From positions 1 to 12,629 of the forward strand of contig USEZ01000042.1 in the NCBI GenBank assembly GCA_900553775.1: a stretch of DNA of 12,629 bases. Reading direction: 5' to 3'. Each line of letters opens with the position of its first letter. The first letter of the stretch is position 1. This document shows positions 1 to 7,712 of this stretch, piece after piece. Source of the stretch: an uncultured Slackia sp. (GTDB lineage Bacteria > Actinomycetota > Coriobacteriia > Coriobacteriales > Eggerthellaceae). Both the position numbers and the translations under genes were made by a program. Below the pieces are notes generated by a model. It ran no database searches. It was not told the DNA's origin and was given only the letters and a program-made list of their open reading frames with translations.

Positions 1-3000
1 CCGTGCCGAAATCGGTCGCGCGGTCGATGTCGTGCAGGAAATCTTCGCACAAATCGCCCCAGAAGGCGTCATCGGCATCGATGGCTTCAGAGCCCGCGCC
101 TGCAGGCGCGGCAACCGCTTCGCAAAGCACGGCATCGGCTTCTTCGGAAAGAGCGGAATAGCTCGCCGTATCGAAACGCTCGGAACCGAGCGGAACTTCA
201 TCTTCGGGCTCCTTCGTCGCAATCGCAGGAATGCCGATGCGCCTCTCTTGCGTTCGTCCCGAATCATCCACGCAGGAAAACCCTTCTCGACAGGCGCCCT
301 CGCATGAGAACTCACCGGAACCTTCGCCCGATACGTCCCGGAATGCACCCTCGTCAAACGACGCAGCCATACCTTCCGTGGAAGGTTCGACCGCGCCTTC
401 CTCCCGCATGCAGCCATCGGAAGCGTAATCCGCCTCATCGGTATCCACCCTGCAAACGATCGCAGGGAGGCTCCCTCCGAAATCGACCATCGTCGTTCCT
501 TCGGGAATATCGACCGAAGAGAAAAGGGCGCTGCGTATATCGTCATACACGCCCGACTCCGTCGTAATGCCCGAGGAATCGGAATCGCCGGAGGGGCGCG
601 CAACGGACATGGAAACGATAAGGGCCTCTTTAGCCCTGGTCAAACCGACGTACAAAAGACGCCGACGCTCTTGAAGCTCCTGCTCGGATTCGTATGCGCG
701 AATGGCCTCCCTCTGGGCCATGGGCGATGGCGCAGAAAAAATCGCCTCGACGGAGTCGACGTCTGAGCCGGTCGACGAGACGCATCCGACCCCGTATTTC
801 TTGTCCATCGCCTTTTTGACCGGCGACGTGCTTGCGAAGCGGGAGACGGAATGCCGCAAATCGAGGCCGACGAACGACACGCCGTCGATCGTGTTGCAGC
901 GAAACGCCGAAGCACGGGCATTCGTCTGCGCCATTTCTGCCACGGCGACAATAGGAAACTCAAGGCCCTTGCTTGCATGCACCGTCATGATGCGCACGAA
1001 ATCGCCGCCTTGCGCAGAAAGCGCCCCGGGCGCCTCTTTCGCCGTTTCGATATGCGCGATGAAGGATTGCGCGATCGAAGCCGGACCCGGAGCGCCGTCT
1101 TTTTCAAACGACTCGACGATACGGATCGCTTTCATGACGTTGCCCGCAACCGACTGCCCCTCCGCGCCGAGGCTTTCAAGGCGAGAAAGCCAGCCCGATT
1201 CTTCGACCGCCTTCGCCATGATGCGCGATACGGGCATCGTCCCGACACGCCGGGAAAGATTCTTCACCACGCCGACGGCATGAGCCAGGCGCATAGAAAC
1301 GCTCGCTTCGCCCGATTCCATACGCTTAAACACATCTTCGAATCCGACATCGATGCCCCTGCGACGGAACATACGCTTACCCTCATCGAATAATGTGGAA
1401 AGCTCGATGAAATCATCGGCGGACAGAACGAACATCTCGCTCGAAAGAATCTCGAAAAGAGACGCGGTCGCATGCGGATTCGCTATGACTTCGACAAGAC
1501 GCCGCATGATATGCACCTCGGGAGCCGAAGAGAAAATAGACCCTCCCGCGATCACGCAGGCGAACCCCGCTTCGCGCAAAGCGTCGGCGAAAACGCCCGC
1601 CCTGGTCATGCGTCCGAGAAGAATCACCATGTCGCCCGCAGTATGGCCCGCATCGCGCAGTTCGGAGAAGCGCTCGACGATACGGCGCGCTTCGAAGCGC
1701 GTGACCGCAGCGCTGTCGATGCCCCGTCTGGCGGGATAGGTGGTCAGCATGACATTGACGCGCGTATCGTTTCCCCTGAACGGGCTTTTCACCGAGGATT
1801 CGAATCGAGAAGCGGAAAGGGACATGAATTCGTCGCCGAAGACATGGCTCTGCTCGAACACGCGGTCGACGAAATGCAGCACGTCGCCGTGACTGCGGAA
1901 ATTGTCGGGCAGCTCGATAAGCCCATCGGGATGCGTGCTCTTGATTTTCGCAAGATGACGCTTGTACACCTGCACATCGGCCCCGCGAAAGCGATAGATG
2001 CTCTGCTGGGAATCGCCGACCGTACACAGGCGCGTTCCCCCTTCACCCGCCATGCGCGAAATCATATCGATCTGAAGCTGGTCGGTGTCCTGGAATTCAT
2101 CGACCATGATGAGCTTGAACTTATCGGCGAATTCGCATGCGATATCGTCATGGCGAACCAACGCATCGGCGGCCTGGATGAGCAGGTCGTCGTTATCGAG
2201 AACGGCAAGCTTTTTTTTCGCATCGCGATACGCGTCGAACGCCGAGCGGCCGATGCGGAGAAGGTCGTCAAGCAGGCGCTCTGAGGCAAGGCAGCGAATC
2301 TCCTGGATGATTTCTGCGCAGGCGGCCTGCGCATCGGCGGCGAGCGCCTTGTACTCAGACGACCCGAAGCGTCCCGACGGCCACGGGCAGCAATCGCAAA
2401 ACGCCAGCAACTCGCGCAGAGACATCGAAGAGGAAGCCGCCCGGCCCGCTGTTTCGATGAATTCCTCCGCCGAAGCAAGCCACGTATCGCGCGCCGCGCT
2501 CGGCTTTTGGCTCGATGCGATATCGCGCGCCGATTCGATTTCCTTGATCAAAAGCCTTGTCAAAACCGACGCATCGCGCGAGCGCGGGGGGCTGCGGAAG
2601 CCATCGAAGCCCTGCGGGCTTCCCGAGGCGGCTCGAACCAGCTCGACGAGCATCTCTTCCACCGAATCGGAGGAAAAACCGCCCGACGAACGCGCGGGAA
2701 ACTCCGAAAACAACGCGTCAAGACCCTTCGGGGAAATGAACTCGTTCGCGCCCGAAAGCACCTGGGCGACCGATGCGCAAATCAATTCATCGGAGCGAGC
2801 AGGGTCGAGCACGGAAAAAGACGGGTCGATGCCGAGCTCGACCGCATGCGAGCGCAGGATGCGCGAGCACATACCGTGAATGGTGGATATCCACGCATCA
2901 TCGACCTTGAGGGCCTCGGACGCCATGCCTTCGGCCCGCAGCGTGCTTTTGACGCGAGATTTGATTTCACCCGCCGCTTTTTCGGTGAACGTGATCGCCA

Positions 3001-3184
3001 TGACCTGTTCGATGCCGTCGAGGAATGCCCCGCCGCCTTCGGCGGAGCCTTCCATGAGCGCCCATGCGATACGCTGCGTCAACGTGAACGTCTTGCCGCT
3101 TCCGGCGCCTGCCGAAACCACGAGCGGGGCATCGAGCGTCGTGATGCATTTCAGCTGGCCCGGTTTGAATCGGTTGAAATCCAT
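1..3184 (-). CDS. addA: AddA-type ATP-dependent helicase/nuclease subunit A (3' partial)
   Basis: UvrD/Rep-like superfamily 1 helicase, the motor and nuclease subunit of an AddAB double-strand-break processing complex. I translated the frame by hand: it is open for 1061 codons and runs off the left edge. Visible motifs: Walker A AGAGSGKT (25-32), motif Ia FTEKAAGEIKSRV (66-78), TIHGMC (101-106), Walker B DEFQDT (362-367), motif III VGDSQQSIYRFRG (389-401), motif IV NFRS (428-431), motif V TVHASKGLE (734-742), motif VI RLLYVGLTRAKE (842-853). An acidic, Cys-containing linker follows (about 862-1050). The last residues, DFGT (1058-1061), look like the beginning of the RecB-like nuclease domain, so the catalytic nuclease residues lie outside the window. 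The ATG lies 4 nt past the addB stop, with AAGGGGG (3192-3198) as its ribosome binding site inside the addB end, which suggests translational coupling. A UvrD/PcrA helicase is less likely given the adjacent AddB-like gene and the length. Confidence 0.94.
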   Translation of the reverse strand, partial: MDFNRFKPGQLKCITTLDAPLVVSAGAGSGKTFTLTQRIAWALMEGSAEGGGAFLDGIEQVMAITFTEKAAGEIKSRVKSTLRAEGMASEALKVDDAWISTIHGMCSRILRSHAVELGIDPSFSVLDPARSDELICASVAQVLSGANEFISPKGLDALFSEFPARSSGGFSSDSVEEMLVELVRAASGSPQGFDGFRSPPRSRDASVLTRLLIKEIESARDIASSQKPSAARDTWLASAEEFIETAGRAASSSMSLRELLAFCDCCPWPSGRFGSSEYKALAADAQAACAEIIQEIRCLASERLLDDLLRIGRSAFDAYRDAKKKLAVLDNDDLLIQAADALVRHDDIACEFADKFKLIMVDEFQDTDQLQIDMISRMAGEGGTRLCTVGDSQQSIYRFRGADVQVYKRHLAKIKSTHPDGLIELPDNFRSHGDVLHFVDRVFEQSHVFGDEFMSLSASRFESSVKSPFRGNDTRVNVMLTTYPARRGIDSAAVTRFEARRIVERFSELRDAGHTAGDMVILLGRMTRAGVFADALREAGFACVIAGGSIFSSAPEVHIMRRLVEVIANPHATASLFEILSSEMFVLSADDFIELSTLFDEGKRMFRRRGIDVGFEDVFKRMESGEASVSMRLAHAVGVVKNLSRRVGTMPVSRIMAKAVEESGWLSRLESLGAEGQSVAGNVMKAIRIVESFEKDGAPGPASIAQSFIAHIETAKEAPGALSAQGGDFVRIMTVHASKGLEFPIVAVAEMAQTNARASAFRCNTIDGVSFVGLDLRHSVSRFASTSPVKKAMDKKYGVGCVSSTGSDVDSVEAIFSAPSPMAQREAIRAYESEQELQERRRLLYVGLTRAKEALIVSMSVARPSGDSDSSGITTESGVYDDIRSALFSSVDIPEGTTMVDFGGSLPAIVCRVDTDEADYASDGCMREEGAVEPSTEGMAASFDEGAFRDVSGEGSGEFSCEGACREGFSCVDDSGRTQERRIGIPAIATKEPEDEVPLGSERFDTASYSALSEEADAVLCEAVAAPAGAGSEAIDADDAFWGDLCEDFLHDIDRATDFGT

Positions 3185-3188
3185 GCGC

Positions 3189-5852
3189 CTACCCCCTTCT
3201 CTGTCGGCACGAAATCTCGGGACAGTACGAACATGCGCCTGACGAGGCGGGCGCGGCCTCGATGCGCCCTGCGACCAAGCGGTCGAGAGCGCGGCCTATC
3301 CGTTCCTCCGTCGCATCGAGCAGCGAGGAGAATTCGGAGCCGAATTCGCCGCGGTACACGCAGGTGTTGGCGCGAAGCCCTGGAATGAAGACGGGCTCGA
3401 CGCTGTTGTCGATGGCGCCCGAAGCCTTCGGCGAACGGCCGTAAGACACATACAGGGCCCCCACCATGTCGAAACCGAGCAAGCGCCTGACAGCCTGTGC
3501 GTAAATAAGAGTCTGCACCTTGCCTTCGCGCAAGACGACCTCGTCTTTGCCCCTGCGCTCGTACAGGTCGTAATCGGACGAAAGAGAGCTCTTATAGTCG
3601 ATCACGATCGCCCTGCCCCGCGCGTCGACGTCGATACGGTCGATTTTTCCCATGATATGGTATCCCGCATATTCGACCGCATTCGATGCGGGAATCTCGA
3701 ATTCGAACGCATACGGCGAGAAATCGGGAAGAAGGGCCGCCTCTCTGTCGAGGTACGACATAAGCCTGCCCGAAAGTTCATCGAGCTCACGCTGCTCGAA
3801 CTCGTCGATAGGCACGAGCCTATTGCTCGACGGCTTCATGTCGTACTGGCGTCGAGCATGCTCGTCGATGACCTGCCCCATCAAAGCGCGTGCTTGGGGA
3901 AGCATCGGCTCGGTCAGCTTGGCATCGTATTCGCTTTGGAACCTTCGATAGAAGTCGTCGAGAACGCCATGCGAAAAATCGCCCATTTCGACAGCGCCGA
4001 ACCCTTCGTCCAATTCATCGAGGCGCAAGCGACGCAAGGCGAACCATTTCTGGGGACATTCGAGATAGCTTTCTATCTGGGATGCGGAAAAACACGGTGC
4101 CGACACGATTCCGCAAGATGTTTCTCGCGGCAGCACGATCAGCGATTTCGCGTCATCCGACTCGATGGCATCGAGATGCGCCGGCGCGACTTCGCCGCAA
4201 AGAGGCTGCGGCCGCCCTTCCACCGCCGCATTGGCATACAGGCCCTCTTCGCCGCGTTCTAAAACCGATTCGGCGAAACAGGGAGGGAGCGCGTATCGAT
4301 TGTCGATTTCGGAGGCATCCGTAGGATCGGCACGGTAGCAATCGACGAATTCCTCGACGGCAGCGCACGGGTAAGTAGGATCGGCCGAGGCGTCATTCAG
4401 GCAACGTTCGACGATCAGCTCGCCCCGAGCGCAGCTTGCCGCCTGGGAGAAGGCGCGGCGCAAATCGGATAGCACCTGGCGCGGACGCGCGATGCCCAGT
4501 TCGTCCGCAAACGACCATGCCGCATCGTCCGCTTGGCGAACGGGAAACGAAACGTTGTCCATATCGCACATGACGACCGTGGGCCATAGGCGTTCCTCGA
4601 CCGATTCGACGCCGTACATGCTCACGAAATGAACGTCGGCGCGCTGGCCTGGGCAGTTTTTTCGGGAAACGCCGACAGAGGCATGGTCGAGCAGCGCCGC
4701 CACCGCACGCTCCCCCGCACCGATTTTTCGGGCAGCCGCCATGACTTCGCGCAAAACGCGTATGGCATCGAGCTGCTCGGCTTCGCTCGCACCGTCGGCA
4801 TAGCTTGCGCGGGCGCAATCGGCGAAATAATCGAGCAACGCATCGGCATCGACGGAGGAGACGAGCTCCTCGAAGTATTCGAAAGGGCGCGACAGCAGCC
4901 GAAGGCGTTCGAGGCAGGACTCCTTCTTCATAAGACGGTCGCGACGCATGGATGCATCGAAGGAGTACGCAGCCTCGGGAGAAACACCCGAAAACGGATT
5001 GAGCAGAAAATCCGCGCATGATGCCCTATCGAGGGTGTCGGAACGCACGATGGATGCCGCAGAAACATACGCACGGCCGAAATCGCTGTTCGTCCAAGGG
5101 CGACGCGCATTCGCAGAGCACGAAACGCCCGCGCGTTTCAACGCGGATGCCACAGAATCGTACGTATCGATGGGGCTTTTCGCCGTGACCAGCACCCGTC
5201 CGTTGCAAACGCAATCTTCGAGACACCGGGCGAGCAGGAAAGGCTCGGCGTATCTGCCGGAAGGAAATGCGAAACGCACGCGAACCTCGTCGGAAACGCG
5301 GCCGATGGTCGAAGGGGCGTTTTCGTAAGAAACGCCGCCCTCGAAAAAGGACTCGATCAACCTCTCCTGAGCCGCCGTGGGATGAAACCCCCTCACGCAA
5401 GCCGCATCGCGACATGAGATATCGGGCTGCATGGCAAGAAGGGCGCACATTCGCCCCCCATCGACAAGATCGGCCCGGAAAAGCGCGTCTTCGTAATAGC
5501 GGATGGCGGCGACGAGCGATTCGCGATGCGCGTCGACACGCGCATCGCAGGATAAAACGCGCTCGAACTCGACAGACCCCAAAACCTCGTCGGCAAGCTT
5601 GACGAGCAGCGAGGCCATGCCGAACGTCGCAGGCAGACCGAGTTCGGGGTGATTCTCCAAAACATGCAGGAAAGCGATCATACGCTGGGACTTCGACGCG
5701 CAGGAACGGCCATCGCCCCAAAGCGACCACAGACCCTGCATCCATGCATCGACGCCTGAAACCGTCGCTTCGAACGACCACGCATGGTCGCGGGCATGGC
5801 TCTTGCGAAAAGCAAGCGCCTGATTCCGATTGGCGAAAAGCACCGTTCGCAC
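3189..5852 (-). CDS. addB: AddB-like PD-(D/E)XK nuclease, ATP-dependent nuclease subunit B
   Basis: Partner of AddA in end resection at double-strand breaks. From the GTG start chosen here it has 887 residues. The N-terminal two thirds shows no Walker A motif, as expected for the inactivated helicase-like part of AddB. The C-terminal third carries the nuclease: ASQIESYLECPQKW with C599, GDFSHG with H628, GKIDRID with D738, VIDYKS with D752 and K754, and QTLIYA with Q780. The tail C874-x2-C877-x4-C882 together with C599 matches the four-cysteine Fe-S arrangement of AddB/Cas4-type nucleases. Start choice: GTG at 5850-5852 has AAGGAGG (5861-5867) 8 nt upstream. An in-frame ATG at 5880-5882 has no good ribosome binding site and overlaps a TATAAT box, so it is probably not transcribed. 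The protein is shorter than Firmicute AddB (about 1150-1170), so it may be named only PD-(D/E)XK nuclease family protein elsewhere. Confidence 0.88.
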   Translation of the reverse strand: MRTVLFANRNQALAFRKSHARDHAWSFEATVSGVDAWMQGLWSLWGDGRSCASKSQRMIAFLHVLENHPELGLPATFGMASLLVKLADEVLGSVEFERVLSCDARVDAHRESLVAAIRYYEDALFRADLVDGGRMCALLAMQPDISCRDAACVRGFHPTAAQERLIESFFEGGVSYENAPSTIGRVSDEVRVRFAFPSGRYAEPFLLARCLEDCVCNGRVLVTAKSPIDTYDSVASALKRAGVSCSANARRPWTNSDFGRAYVSAASIVRSDTLDRASCADFLLNPFSGVSPEAAYSFDASMRRDRLMKKESCLERLRLLSRPFEYFEELVSSVDADALLDYFADCARASYADGASEAEQLDAIRVLREVMAAARKIGAGERAVAALLDHASVGVSRKNCPGQRADVHFVSMYGVESVEERLWPTVVMCDMDNVSFPVRQADDAAWSFADELGIARPRQVLSDLRRAFSQAASCARGELIVERCLNDASADPTYPCAAVEEFVDCYRADPTDASEIDNRYALPPCFAESVLERGEEGLYANAAVEGRPQPLCGEVAPAHLDAIESDDAKSLIVLPRETSCGIVSAPCFSASQIESYLECPQKWFALRRLRLDELDEGFGAVEMGDFSHGVLDDFYRRFQSEYDAKLTEPMLPQARALMGQVIDEHARRQYDMKPSSNRLVPIDEFEQRELDELSGRLMSYLDREAALLPDFSPYAFEFEIPASNAVEYAGYHIMGKIDRIDVDARGRAIVIDYKSSLSSDYDLYERRGKDEVVLREGKVQTLIYAQAVRRLLGFDMVGALYVSYGRSPKASGAIDNSVEPVFIPGLRANTCVYRGEFGSEFSSLLDATEERIGRALDRLVAGRIEAAPASSGACSYCPEISCRQRRG

Positions 5853-5860
5853 CGACAACC

Positions 5861-5867
5861 CCTCCTT
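5861..5867 (-). promoter_or_regulatory. Ribosome binding site of addB (decides GTG start)
   Basis: On the minus strand this reads AAGGAGG, a full match to the Shine-Dalgarno core, 8 nt before the GTG at 5852. It favours the GTG over the ATG at 5882. Confidence 0.75.
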
Positions 5868-5880
5868 CGTCCAGGCGCCC

Positions 5881-5909
5881 ATTATATCGCATCTTCACGC
5901 CCACGAAGG
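5881..5909 (-). promoter_or_regulatory. Predicted sigma-70-type promoter of addBA
   Basis: The minus strand reads TATAAT at 5886-5881, a perfect -10 box. No good -35 box stands at 16-18 bp; the nearest candidates (TTCGTG or CCTTCG at about 5902-5909) are poor. Transcription would begin near 5874, giving a leader of about 20 nt with the addB ribosome binding site. The site lies between the terminator of the gene upstream and addB, where a promoter is expected. Confidence 0.5.
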
Positions 5910-5949
5910 CTTTATTCAAACATTTGTTCGGTATTCTGAAAGCGCACCG

Positions 5950-5980
5950 AAAAAAGAGGCCGCCTTTGCATGGCGGCCTC
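5950..5980 (-). terminator. Rho-independent terminator after the NifU-like gene
   Basis: A perfect 9-bp inverted repeat, GAGGCCGCC (5956-5964) and GGCGGCCTC (5972-5980), has a 7-nt loop and is followed on the minus strand by six T (5955-5950). It lies 27 nt past the stop codon of the NifU-like gene and separates it from addBA. Confidence 0.88.
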
Positions 5981-6007
5981 CCTTGTTTTAAAGACGTTCA
6001 AAATCCC

Positions 6008-6238
6008 TTATGCGGGAACGACCTTGGTAACCTCGGGAACGTGCTCTTTGAGGATGCGCTCGACGCCGTTGGCGAGCGTCATCTGGCTCATCGGGCAGCC
6101 TTTGCATGCGCCCTGAAGCTCGACGACCACGACGCCGTCGTCCTGAACGTCGACCAAAGCGACATCGCCGCCGTCGGCCTGCAGGCTCGGACGGATGAGG
6201 TCGAGCACGCGGCTCACTTTTTCTTTATCGATAGCCAT
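6008..6238 (-). CDS. NifU-like C-terminal domain protein (Fe-S cluster scaffold/carrier)
   Basis: A 76-residue cytoplasmic protein consisting of a single NifU C-terminal (Nfu) domain. The signature GACKGCPMSQMTL has C45 and C48 as the CxxC pair that, in this family, bridges a cluster between two monomers. The N-terminal part reads LIRPSLQADGGDVALV, typical of the domain. The family assembles or carries Fe-S clusters and hands them to apoproteins. The domain is complete and there is no N-terminal IscU-like or A-type domain, so this is neither full NifU nor NfuA. The ATG has AAGGAG (6247-6252) 8 nt upstream. It follows desulfoferrodoxin after 145 nt, so it may have its own promoter; a possible -10 TACAAT (6284-6279) is visible without a convincing -35. 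Confidence 0.93.
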   Translation of the reverse strand: MAIDKEKVSRVLDLIRPSLQADGGDVALVDVQDDGVVVVELQGACKGCPMSQMTLANGVERILKEHVPEVTKVVPA

Positions 6239-6347
6239 ATCGGTTGCTCCTTTTCGTCAAGAAAAACGAATCCGTGAAATTGTAGCGTAGCGAACGGCGA
6301 AATACGAGACGGGACCCGCCCCGTGCAAACTCCGGCCGCACGCAAAT

Positions 6348-6369
6348 GCGCCGCCCTTTCGGACGGCGC
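6348..6369 (-). terminator. Hairpin after the desulfoferrodoxin gene, weak terminator
   Basis: GCGCCGCCC (6348-6356) pairs with GGACGGCGC (6361-6369) apart from one internal mismatch, around a 4-nt loop that reads GAAA on the minus strand. It begins 14 nt past the stop codon of the gene upstream. Only three T follow (ATTTGCG), so termination may be partial, leaving some read-through into the NifU-like gene. Confidence 0.45.
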
Positions 6370-6383
6370 GCGATAGAGCGGAC

Positions 6384-6764
6384 TTAGAGCTCGGCGACCC
6401 ACAAGCCATGCAGGTTGCAGTACTCGTAAACCTTAAGGGGCGCATCGCCTTCGGCCACGACGAAATCGGCCTTGGGAGCGTCTTCGGCGGTCAGCTTGGC
6501 GACCTGATAGCCCTTCTCGGTGACCAGAATCACGAACTGGATGAGGTGCTCCTCGGTCATGGGATGCTCGACCTCGCCGACCTGAACGTGCACCTGGGCG
6601 CCGTCGACGGAAACGACGGGGACGTGCTTCTCGACGGCCGCGTCAACGGAGCCGGCGACAAGCTCGACCATCTTCTCGCCGCAGCACATCATCGGGACGC
6701 CCGCATCGACGACCTTGATGGCGATGTTGCCGCAGTGTTCGCATTTGAAAAGTTTGATATCCAT
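6384..6764 (-). CDS. dfx: Desulfoferrodoxin (class I superoxide reductase)
   Basis: Reduces superoxide to hydrogen peroxide without releasing oxygen, a defence typical of anaerobes. From the chosen ATG it has 126 residues, the usual length. Residues 1-36 form the desulforedoxin-like domain with the FeCys4 ligands C8, C11, C27 and C28. The catalytic iron site is complete: EKHVP with H47 (and E45, K46), H67 in VEHPM, H73, and C116 plus H119 in CNLHGLW. An ATG six codons upstream (6782) gives a longer frame, but the ATG at 6764 has an AGGGGG-like ribosome binding site 6 nt upstream and the family N-terminus MDIKLFKC. The gene starts 39 nt after the lgt stop, so co-transcription with lgt is possible. 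The electron donor (rubredoxin or similar) is not in the window. Confidence 0.95.
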   Translation of the reverse strand: MDIKLFKCEHCGNIAIKVVDAGVPMMCCGEKMVELVAGSVDAAVEKHVPVVSVDGAQVHVQVGEVEHPMTEEHLIQFVILVTEKGYQVAKLTAEDAPKADFVVAEGDAPLKVYEYCNLHGLWVAEL

Positions 6765-6803
6765 GGTAACCCCCTGAAACATATCTTTGGTACACCTTAA
6801 ATG

Positions 6804-7637
6804 TTACTGCTTTTGTTGCATTTCTGGAAGACCCTGCTGCGGCAGCTTCATCTTAACCGCATAAATCAGCACCGCCGCGCCGGCGACGATCAGCGGGACG
6901 GAAAGCAGCTGCCCCATGGTGAGCCATCCGCCCCAAAGATACCCCAGCTGGACGTCGGGTTCGCGGATGAATTCGACGAGGAAGCGGAATATGCCGTACA
7001 TGGTCAAAAACAACCCGATGAACGTGCCGCGCGGACGCGGGGGGGTTTTGCGCGAGAGGGCGAACAGCACGCAGAAGATGACGATTCCTTCGAGAACGGC
7101 CTCGTACAGCTGCGAAGGGTGGCGCGGCACAGACCCCGCCGCACCGCCGAAAACCACGCCCCAGGGCAGATCGGTCGGCGCACCCCACAATTCGCCGTTG
7201 ACGAAATTGGCGCAGCGGCCGAAAAACAGCCCGATGGCTCCGCCGACCGCGCCCATATCGGCCAGAGTGAGAAACGGGATATGGGTGATTTTCGCCGCGA
7301 CCATGCCGCCGACCAAAACACCGACCAAGCCCCCATGAAAGCTCATGCCGCCCTTGTTGAACGCGAGGATTTCAGCAGGATGTTGCAGATAATAGCCGTC
7401 GCCGTAGAACAGGACATACCCCAAGCGGCCGCCGAAGATGACGCCGATGACCACGCAGAAGACGATGACGAAAAAGGCGTCTTCGCCCACGCGGACGCGC
7501 CAACGCTTCGAAAGGTCGGCAAGCACGAGAAACGCGCATATGAAGCCCGCTACGTACGCAAGTCCGTACCAGCGGATTTGCAAGGGACCTACCTGCAAAG
7601 CCACCGGATCGAGCATCTGATAGATATCGTTGAGCAT
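6804..7637 (-). CDS. lgt: Prolipoprotein diacylglyceryl transferase
   Basis: Integral membrane enzyme that moves a diacylglyceryl group from phosphatidylglycerol to the lipobox cysteine of prolipoproteins, the first step of lipoprotein maturation. It has 277 residues. Family features: GGRLGYVLFY (69-78), KGGMSFHGG with H101 (95-103), the signature GRCANFVNGELWG (140-152), PRHPSQLYEA (171-180) and a C-terminal RFLVEFIREPD. Several hydrophobic segments are evident, about seven as expected for Lgt. The frame extends upstream to an ATG at 7706, but that would read through a terminator hairpin. The ATG at 7637 has an extended ribosome binding site, AGAAAGGAG, just upstream (core 7642-7646, 4 nt away). 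It lies downstream of murA and the LCP gene in an envelope block. Confidence 0.95.
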   Translation of the reverse strand: MLNDIYQMLDPVALQVGPLQIRWYGLAYVAGFICAFLVLADLSKRWRVRVGEDAFFVIVFCVVIGVIFGGRLGYVLFYGDGYYLQHPAEILAFNKGGMSFHGGLVGVLVGGMVAAKITHIPFLTLADMGAVGGAIGLFFGRCANFVNGELWGAPTDLPWGVVFGGAAGSVPRHPSQLYEAVLEGIVIFCVLFALSRKTPPRPRGTFIGLFLTMYGIFRFLVEFIREPDVQLGYLWGGWLTMGQLLSVPLIVAGAAVLIYAVKMKLPQQGLPEMQQKQ

Positions 7638-7655
7638 GCATCTCCTTTCTTGCGC

Positions 7656-7688
7656 AAAAACGCCGGCTCGCCATGCGATGACCGGCGT
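7656..7688 (-). terminator. Terminator-like hairpin between the LCP gene and lgt
   Basis: ACGCCGG (7660-7666) and CCGGCGT (7682-7688) form a 7-bp stem whose loop contains a further TCGC/GCGA pairing. On the minus strand it ends in five T (7660-7656). It ends the LCP transcript, but it stops only 18 nt before the lgt start codon, leaving no space for a promoter after it, so it may act as an attenuator for lgt. Confidence 0.75.
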
Positions 7689-7712
7689 CTCTTGCGATCG
7701 GCGCAATTCGCG

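Noticed and set aside
702..2284. Several plus-strand frames (193, 180 and 270 codons) inside addA
   Set aside because: They are shadows of addA, whose frame I translated and found open with all helicase motifs.
3033..3045. CCGCC-TTC-GGCGG hairpin near the addA start
   Set aside because: It lies inside coding sequence for a Gly/Ala-rich loop and has no T-run; GC-rich coding yields such palindromes often.
5026..5919. A 297-codon minus-strand frame overlapping the addB start
   Set aside because: Out of frame with addB, extremely Arg/Cys-rich, and no ribosome binding site. The addB frame has the recognisable protein.
6239..6347. ACGGG/CCCGT short inverted repeat and TTGCAC box upstream of the NifU-like gene as a regulatory site
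   Set aside because: The repeat is only 5 bp, and TTGCAC is about 39 bp from the candidate TACAAT, too far for a promoter.
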